From positions 1 to 36,199 of the forward strand of contig JASBUF010000034.1 in NCBI GenBank assembly GCA_030148085.1: a DNA stretch of 36,199 bases. The letters are read 5' to 3'. This stretch comes from Methylophaga sp. (GTDB taxonomy: Bacteria > Pseudomonadota > Gammaproteobacteria > Nitrosococcales > Methylophagaceae). Below are positions 31,833 through 36,199 of the stretch, in pieces (within the stretch, counting starts at the first letter, position 1; every line of letters begins with the position of its first letter). Under the pieces are notes generated by a model, which was given only the letters and a program-made list of their open reading frames with translations, was not told the origin of the DNA and searched no databases. The translations under genes were made by a program, and so were the position numbers.

Positions 31833-33988
31833 CATTAATCAAACGACTCAGTTCCGGTACAGCTCCCTACTTCTCTCTGGCATTGTTACTGCTGGTGATG
31901 GCCTGGCTGTTGAGTGCGGCTACACAGGACAGTTCACGTCTGAATGATCTGTTTCTGGTTATTTTTGGTATAGGTCTGCTCTGTCTGTTACTGCTGGCTG
32001 CGATTCTGACCCGCAGCCTGTATCGCCTCTACCGCGACTTCAAGCGGCGCGAAGCCGGCTCCCGTCTAACGGTAAGGCTGGTCAGTCTGTTTGTATTGTT
32101 GATCTTGGTGGCCACCAGCATTGTCTATGGCTTTTCCATGCATTTTCTACATCGCGGCCTGAACAGCTGGTTTGATGTCAAAGTCGAACAGGCGCTGAAT
32201 GACTCCTTGGAGCTGAGCCGTACCTCCTTCGGTATTCGTATGCGTACCCTGCTGCGTCAGACCCGTATGATGGCTGGGGTACTCAGTGAGCTACCCGATT
32301 CACAACTGTCGCACAGCCTGCGCGAACTGAATAATCTCAGTGGCGCCCTCGAAGTCAGTGTCTGGGGCATCGATGGGTCACCGGTCGCATCGAGTATTGA
32401 AACACCGACCATTATGGTGCCGGACCGACCCAACGACAGCATCCTTAGTCAATTAGGTCAGGGTGAAGACTATATTGGCCTCGATCCGACCGAGAACGAT
32501 AATCTTCGGCTGCGCGCCACCGTGCTAATTCCACGAAAATCGGTTTTAAGCGAAGAGCGATTACTGAATGTCTTATTTCCCATCAACGATCGGCTTAGCG
32601 ATCTGGGCGAAACCGTCCAGACTGCCTACACTGACTACAAGGAATTGAGCTACTTACGTAAGCCCTTACTTACTGTATTTACCTTGAGTCTCAGCCTTAT
32701 CGTATTTCTGACCATTCTGGTCTCGATCTGGTTTGCCATCTGGATTTCACGCCGCATTGTTGAGCCATTACAGGGCCTAGCTGAAGGCACTCAGGCCGTC
32801 GCTTCCGGTAACTACAATATGCAGTTGACCGCCTCCGGACACGATGAGATCGGTTTTCTGGTGCGCTCATTCAACCAGATGACCCAGCGTCTCACCCAGG
32901 CCCGCAATGCCTCGCAGCGCAGTCACCGCTTACTGGAACAACAAACCAGCTACCTGACCACGGTACTGGGCAGCTTATCCAGTGGCGTGGTCACCGTCGA
33001 CACGCGCCTGTACCTGCACACGGCAAATAACGCCAGCAGTAAGATCCTCGGGGTTAATCTGCAGCAACGGCTGGAAAGTCCGCTGAGCCGACTAGCCCCG
33101 CTGAGCCCCAATATGCAGACTTTCTGCCAGATGATAGAAAGCTGTGCCAGCAGTGGGCGGCATTGGGAACAGCAGATAGAGCTGCAACAGACCAAAGGCA
33201 ATCAAACCTTGAGCTGTCACGGCACCCAATTACCCAATAACGCGGGCTGGGTGGTGGTGTTCGAGGACATCACTACCCTGCTTCAAGCGCAGCGCAATGC
33301 CGCCTGGGGTGAAGTCGCCCGCCGCCTTGCACATGAAATCAAGAACCCATTGACCCCGATTCAGTTATCGGCAGAGCGCCTGCAACGCAAATACAGCGCC
33401 TTGGTACCAAAGGATCAGACCGATACCATCAACAAGCTGACCGGTACCATCGTGCAGCAGGTGGAAGCGATGAAAGAAATGGTCAACGAGTTTTCCGAAT
33501 ACGCCCGGACCCCGGCTTTGCAGCTGCAGCCCTATTCCATCGGCCAGTTGATCCGCGAAGTGCTGACACTTTACCAGAGCAACCCCAACCACCAGTTTGC
33601 CTTGCTCAACAGCCGTGAAGATATCCAGCTAGCCATTGATGTCAACCGTTTCCGCCAGGTTTTGCATAACCTGCTGAAAAATGCCATCGAGGCCTGTGAG
33701 GATGCGGCTATTCCGGTTGATATCGTGATCAGCTATCATCCGCTTGAGAGCCAGCAACGGCGCTGGCTGGAAATCGCTATCCGGGATCATGGCCCCGGCA
33801 TCCCTGACACCATCAGTGACAAGCTGTTCGAACCCTATGCCACCACCAAACATAAGGGCACCGGACTGGGGCTCGCTATTGTGAAAAAAATCATCGAAGA
33901 ACACGGTGGTGATGTCTGGGTCGACAATCATGGTACGGAAGGAACCAGTATAATTATCCGCTTACCTATGGAGGATCATGACGCGTGA
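31823..33988 (+). CDS. ntrY: NtrY-like sensor histidine kinase
   Basis: From the ATG at 31823 this has 721 residues. Two membrane helix pairs lie near 15-65 and 85-110; a periplasmic domain (about 111-285) is followed by a last membrane helix (about 285-308), a HAMP domain (310-365), a PAS-like domain (375-485), the HisKA domain with phospho-acceptor His504 (RLAHEIKNPLTPIQLSAERL) and a HATPase domain with NLLKNAIEAC, DHGPGIP and GTGLGLAIV boxes. All catalytic parts are intact. The stop overlaps the start of the regulator gene by 4 nt. Symbol by family resemblance. The gene frame also allows starts at 31790 (GTG) and 31808. Confidence 0.93.
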   Translation: MAITLIKRLSSGTAPYFSLALLLLVMAWLLSAATQDSSRLNDLFLVIFGIGLLCLLLLAAILTRSLYRLYRDFKRREAGSRLTVRLVSLFVLLILVATSIVYGFSMHFLHRGLNSWFDVKVEQALNDSLELSRTSFGIRMRTLLRQTRMMAGVLSELPDSQLSHSLRELNNLSGALEVSVWGIDGSPVASSIETPTIMVPDRPNDSILSQLGQGEDYIGLDPTENDNLRLRATVLIPRKSVLSEERLLNVLFPINDRLSDLGETVQTAYTDYKELSYLRKPLLTVFTLSLSLIVFLTILVSIWFAIWISRRIVEPLQGLAEGTQAVASGNYNMQLTASGHDEIGFLVRSFNQMTQRLTQARNASQRSHRLLEQQTSYLTTVLGSLSSGVVTVDTRLYLHTANNASSKILGVNLQQRLESPLSRLAPLSPNMQTFCQMIESCASSGRHWEQQIELQQTKGNQTLSCHGTQLPNNAGWVVVFEDITTLLQAQRNAAWGEVARRLAHEIKNPLTPIQLSAERLQRKYSALVPKDQTDTINKLTGTIVQQVEAMKEMVNEFSEYARTPALQLQPYSIGQLIREVLTLYQSNPNHQFALLNSREDIQLAIDVNRFRQVLHNLLKNAIEACEDAAIPVDIVISYHPLESQQRRWLEIAIRDHGPGIPDTISDKLFEPYATTKHKGTGLGLAIVKKIIEEHGGDVWVDNHGTEGTSIIIRLPMEDHDA

Positions 33989-35259
33989 GTGCCGATAAAC
34001 CCCTGATTCTGGTTGTCGACGATGAGCCCGATATCCGCGAGCTGATTAGAGACATACTGGAAGACGAAAATTACCAGGTAAATATCGCCGCCAACGGCGA
34101 AGAAGCACAGGCCGAATTCAATCGCCAGTTGCCGGATCTGGTCCTGCTCGATATCTGGATGCCGGATATCGACGGCATCAGCCTGCTCAAGGAGTTCAAG
34201 CAACAGAATAAGGCTGTCACCATCGTGATGATGTCGGGCCACGGCACCATTGAAACAGCGGTGGAAGCGACCCGTCTGGGCGCCACCGACTTTATTGAAA
34301 AACCCTTATCGATGGCCAAACTGTTGCGCGGCGTGGAAATGGCGCTGGAAAACCGTGCCAAACAGGCGGCCATTCAGCGCGAGTTATCACAAGTGCCGGT
34401 CGGCAAAAGCAGTCAGATTACGCTGCTACGTGAGCAAATCGAACGCATTGCCCGTCACGATATGCCGACGCTGTTAGTGGGGGAGCCCGGCGCCGGTAAA
34501 CATTGTTTTGCCCATTATCTGCATAGCCTGAGTGATGTCGCTAACGGTAAATTTATTGAGCTGAGTCCGGAGAGCTTTCCGCTCGACAGCCTCAAGATTA
34601 AGTCTCTGGCCAAAGGCAATTGCCTCTATATCAACGATCTGGCCCTGCTCAGTGATGAGGCGCAGGCACTATTGCTGCACCTGCTGGAAAGCAGACAGCT
34701 GAATCAGGGGCAATTGATCTGCGCCACTCAGTACTCGTTGCAGAAAGCAGTCGACAATGACGATTTTCTCGACAGCCTGTTGTACCAGCTCAACAGCATC
34801 AGCCTGCTGGTGCCACCACTGCGTGAGCATATTGAGGACGTACCGGAACTAGTGCACCACTTTGTCGACTTACAGACCACACAGGCAGGCCTGCCTTATC
34901 GCCGCTTTACCGTGGCTGCCCAGAACCGGCTACGCAATCATGACTGGCCAGGCAATGTGCTGGAACTGAAAAACGTCATTCAGCGCCTTTTGGTGCTCGG
35001 TGAAGGTGATGATATTGATACCGACGCGATTGAGCAGGCCCTGGTCCGCGAAGCCGAGGTCAGCGCTGAAGGCAATGACAGCATCAACTTCGATCTGCCA
35101 CTGCGAGAAGCACGGGAACAATTCGAACGTCTGTATTTATTACGTAAATTGCAGGAAACAGACGGGAACGTCGGCAAAGCTGCGAAACTTGCCGGCATGG
35201 AAAGAACGCATCTGTACCGCAAGCTGCGCTCTCTGGGTATCGATACCAAGCAACTTTAG
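33985..35259 (+). CDS. ntrX: NtrX-like response regulator with degenerate AAA+ domain
   Basis: The 424-residue protein starts at a GTG overlapping the kinase stop, with GGAGG upstream. The receiver domain is intact (Asp12, Asp13, phospho-acceptor Asp56, Ser84, Lys106). The central AAA+ domain has a near-normal Walker A (GEPGAGKH, 166-173) but lacks the stretch with the GAFTGA sigma-54 contact loop. Walker B is altered (CLYINDL for TLFLDEI), the arginine-finger region reads FLDSLLYQL instead of FREDLFYRL, and sensor II is WPGNVLEL instead of WPGNVREL. The Fis-type helix-turn-helix (about 394-420) is intact. It is therefore probably a DNA-binding regulator that does not activate sigma-54. Confidence 0.92.
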   Translation: MSADKPLILVVDDEPDIRELIRDILEDENYQVNIAANGEEAQAEFNRQLPDLVLLDIWMPDIDGISLLKEFKQQNKAVTIVMMSGHGTIETAVEATRLGATDFIEKPLSMAKLLRGVEMALENRAKQAAIQRELSQVPVGKSSQITLLREQIERIARHDMPTLLVGEPGAGKHCFAHYLHSLSDVANGKFIELSPESFPLDSLKIKSLAKGNCLYINDLALLSDEAQALLLHLLESRQLNQGQLICATQYSLQKAVDNDDFLDSLLYQLNSISLLVPPLREHIEDVPELVHHFVDLQTTQAGLPYRRFTVAAQNRLRNHDWPGNVLELKNVIQRLLVLGEGDDIDTDAIEQALVREAEVSAEGNDSINFDLPLREAREQFERLYLLRKLQETDGNVGKAAKLAGMERTHLYRKLRSLGIDTKQL

Positions 35260-35268
35260 GATAGCGAG

Positions 35269-36199
35269 ATGAAGATTCTGATTCTGGGTGCCGGACAAGT
35301 CGGTGCATCGGTTGCCTCCACACTGGCACGCGAGGATGATGACGTCACCCTCGTCGACACCGATAACACCAATCTGCAAAAGCTGCAGGATCATTACGAT
35401 ATCCGCACCATTCAGGGTGAAGCCTCACACCCTGATGTATTGGCCCGCGCCGGTGCCGAAGATGCCGATTTGATTCTGGCTGTGACCAACAGTGATGAGA
35501 CCAATATGGTGGCCTGCCAGATCTGCCATACCCTCTACAACACACCGACCAAGATTGCCCGTATACGCAGCACCGGTTACCTGTCGACGCCACAACTGTT
35601 CGACAAGGAAAATCCACAGGCCATTGCTATCGATATGCTGATCAGCCCCGAGCAAATCGTCACCGAATATATCCAGCGCCTGATTAGTCACCCCAACGCC
35701 CTGCAAGTACTCGACTTCTCCGACGGTAAGATCCAGCTCGTGGCCGTACGCGCAGTACATGGCGGCCCCTTGGTGGGTCACCCCTTGCGTGATCTGCGTC
35801 AGCATATTCCGAAAACCGAAACCCGTGTTGCCGCTATCTTTCGTGAGGGCCGCCCGATCACACCGACCGGTGATACCATCATCCAGGCCGATGACGAAGT
35901 CTTCTTCATTGCCGCCACCAAGGATATCCGTGCGGTCATGGGTGAACTTTGCCGTCTGGAAAAACCCTACCGCCGCATCATGCTGGCCGGTGGCGGTAAT
36001 ATCGGTGCCCGTCTCGCCAAGGCGCTGGAAAACAAGTATCAAATCAAGATTATTGAAGCCAATCCGGAACGGGCTGAATACCTGTCCGAAGAACTCGAAA
36101 ACTGTATCGTTCTGCTCGGTGACGTTGCTAACGAGGAGCTGCTGCTGGAAGAGGAAATCGACAAGGTCGATCTGTTCTGTGCACTAACCAATGACGACG
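35269..36199 (+). CDS. trkA: Trk potassium uptake regulatory protein TrkA (cut by window edge)
   Basis: The first 310 residues of a protein usually near 458 long are present; it runs off the right edge. TrkA is the cytoplasmic NAD-binding RCK subunit that gates the TrkH/TrkG potassium channel. The first Rossmann motif is MKILILGAGQVG, followed by a TrkA-C domain (about 140-225) and the second Rossmann motif (MLAGGGNIGARLA). AGGA precedes the ATG, 9 nt after the ntrX stop. rsmB-trkA adjacency is a classic gammaproteobacterial order, here split by the DUF4390-ntrY-ntrX block. Confidence 0.97.
   Translation, partial: MKILILGAGQVGASVASTLAREDDDVTLVDTDNTNLQKLQDHYDIRTIQGEASHPDVLARAGAEDADLILAVTNSDETNMVACQICHTLYNTPTKIARIRSTGYLSTPQLFDKENPQAIAIDMLISPEQIVTEYIQRLISHPNALQVLDFSDGKIQLVAVRAVHGGPLVGHPLRDLRQHIPKTETRVAAIFREGRPITPTGDTIIQADDEVFFIAATKDIRAVMGELCRLEKPYRRIMLAGGGNIGARLAKALENKYQIKIIEANPERAEYLSEELENCIVLLGDVANEELLLEEEIDKVDLFCALTNDD

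Overview
The window is a piece of a bacterial chromosome, almost entirely protein-coding, with no rRNA, tRNA, CRISPR array, prophage or insertion sequence that I can see. Gene content and order (atpIBEFHAGD next to parB-parA-rsmG-mnmG; gltBD; smg-dprA; def-fmt-rsmB-trkA) point to a gammaproteobacterium. The protein sequences look most like Methylophaga and relatives in the Thiotrichales. That placement is an impression from the proteins, not the result of a search.

Layout. Positions 1-5241 (minus strand) hold the F1Fo ATP synthase operon atpI-B-E-F-H-A-G-D, with atpD cut by the window edge. It is driven by a near-consensus promoter just downstream of parB. Positions 5255-9423 (minus) hold mnmG-rsmG-parA-parB, a tightly packed block usually found near the origin; no oriC or parS lies inside the window. 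Then come dgkA (plus) and lgt (minus), convergent and overlapping. Positions 10647-13376 hold a nitrogen-controlled unit: two NtrC-type sites, a sigma-54 promoter, then torF (putative porin), glnK and amtB. Positions 13387-20633 (minus) carry gltB-gltD and hemE, each gene group followed by a clear terminator. Positions 20737-22748 (plus) carry purE, purK and a small SelW-like redox protein. Positions 22751-27898 (minus) carry a LysM protein, dprA, smg and topA. From 28078 to the right edge (plus) lie a small cytochrome c, def, fmt, rsmB, a DUF4390 protein, an NtrY-like kinase, an NtrX-like regulator and trkA (cut by the edge).

How the genes work together. Nitrogen assimilation is the strongest theme. 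AmtB brings in ammonium, GlnK gates AmtB, GltBD makes glutamate from glutamine, and TorF may supply the outer-membrane passage. The torF-glnK-amtB promoter has the architecture of E. coli glnAp2, with paired enhancer sites 32 bp apart and a sigma-54 core. About 20 kb away, the NtrX-like regulator has lost the parts of its AAA+ domain needed to activate sigma-54, so it is unlikely to be the activator of that promoter.

Nothing here is clearly a wholly new system. The items most worth following up are the nitrogen-regulated TorF porin with an intra-operon terminator, the degenerate NtrX, the small cytochrome c placed beside the def locus, and the CGQC redox protein translationally coupled to purK.
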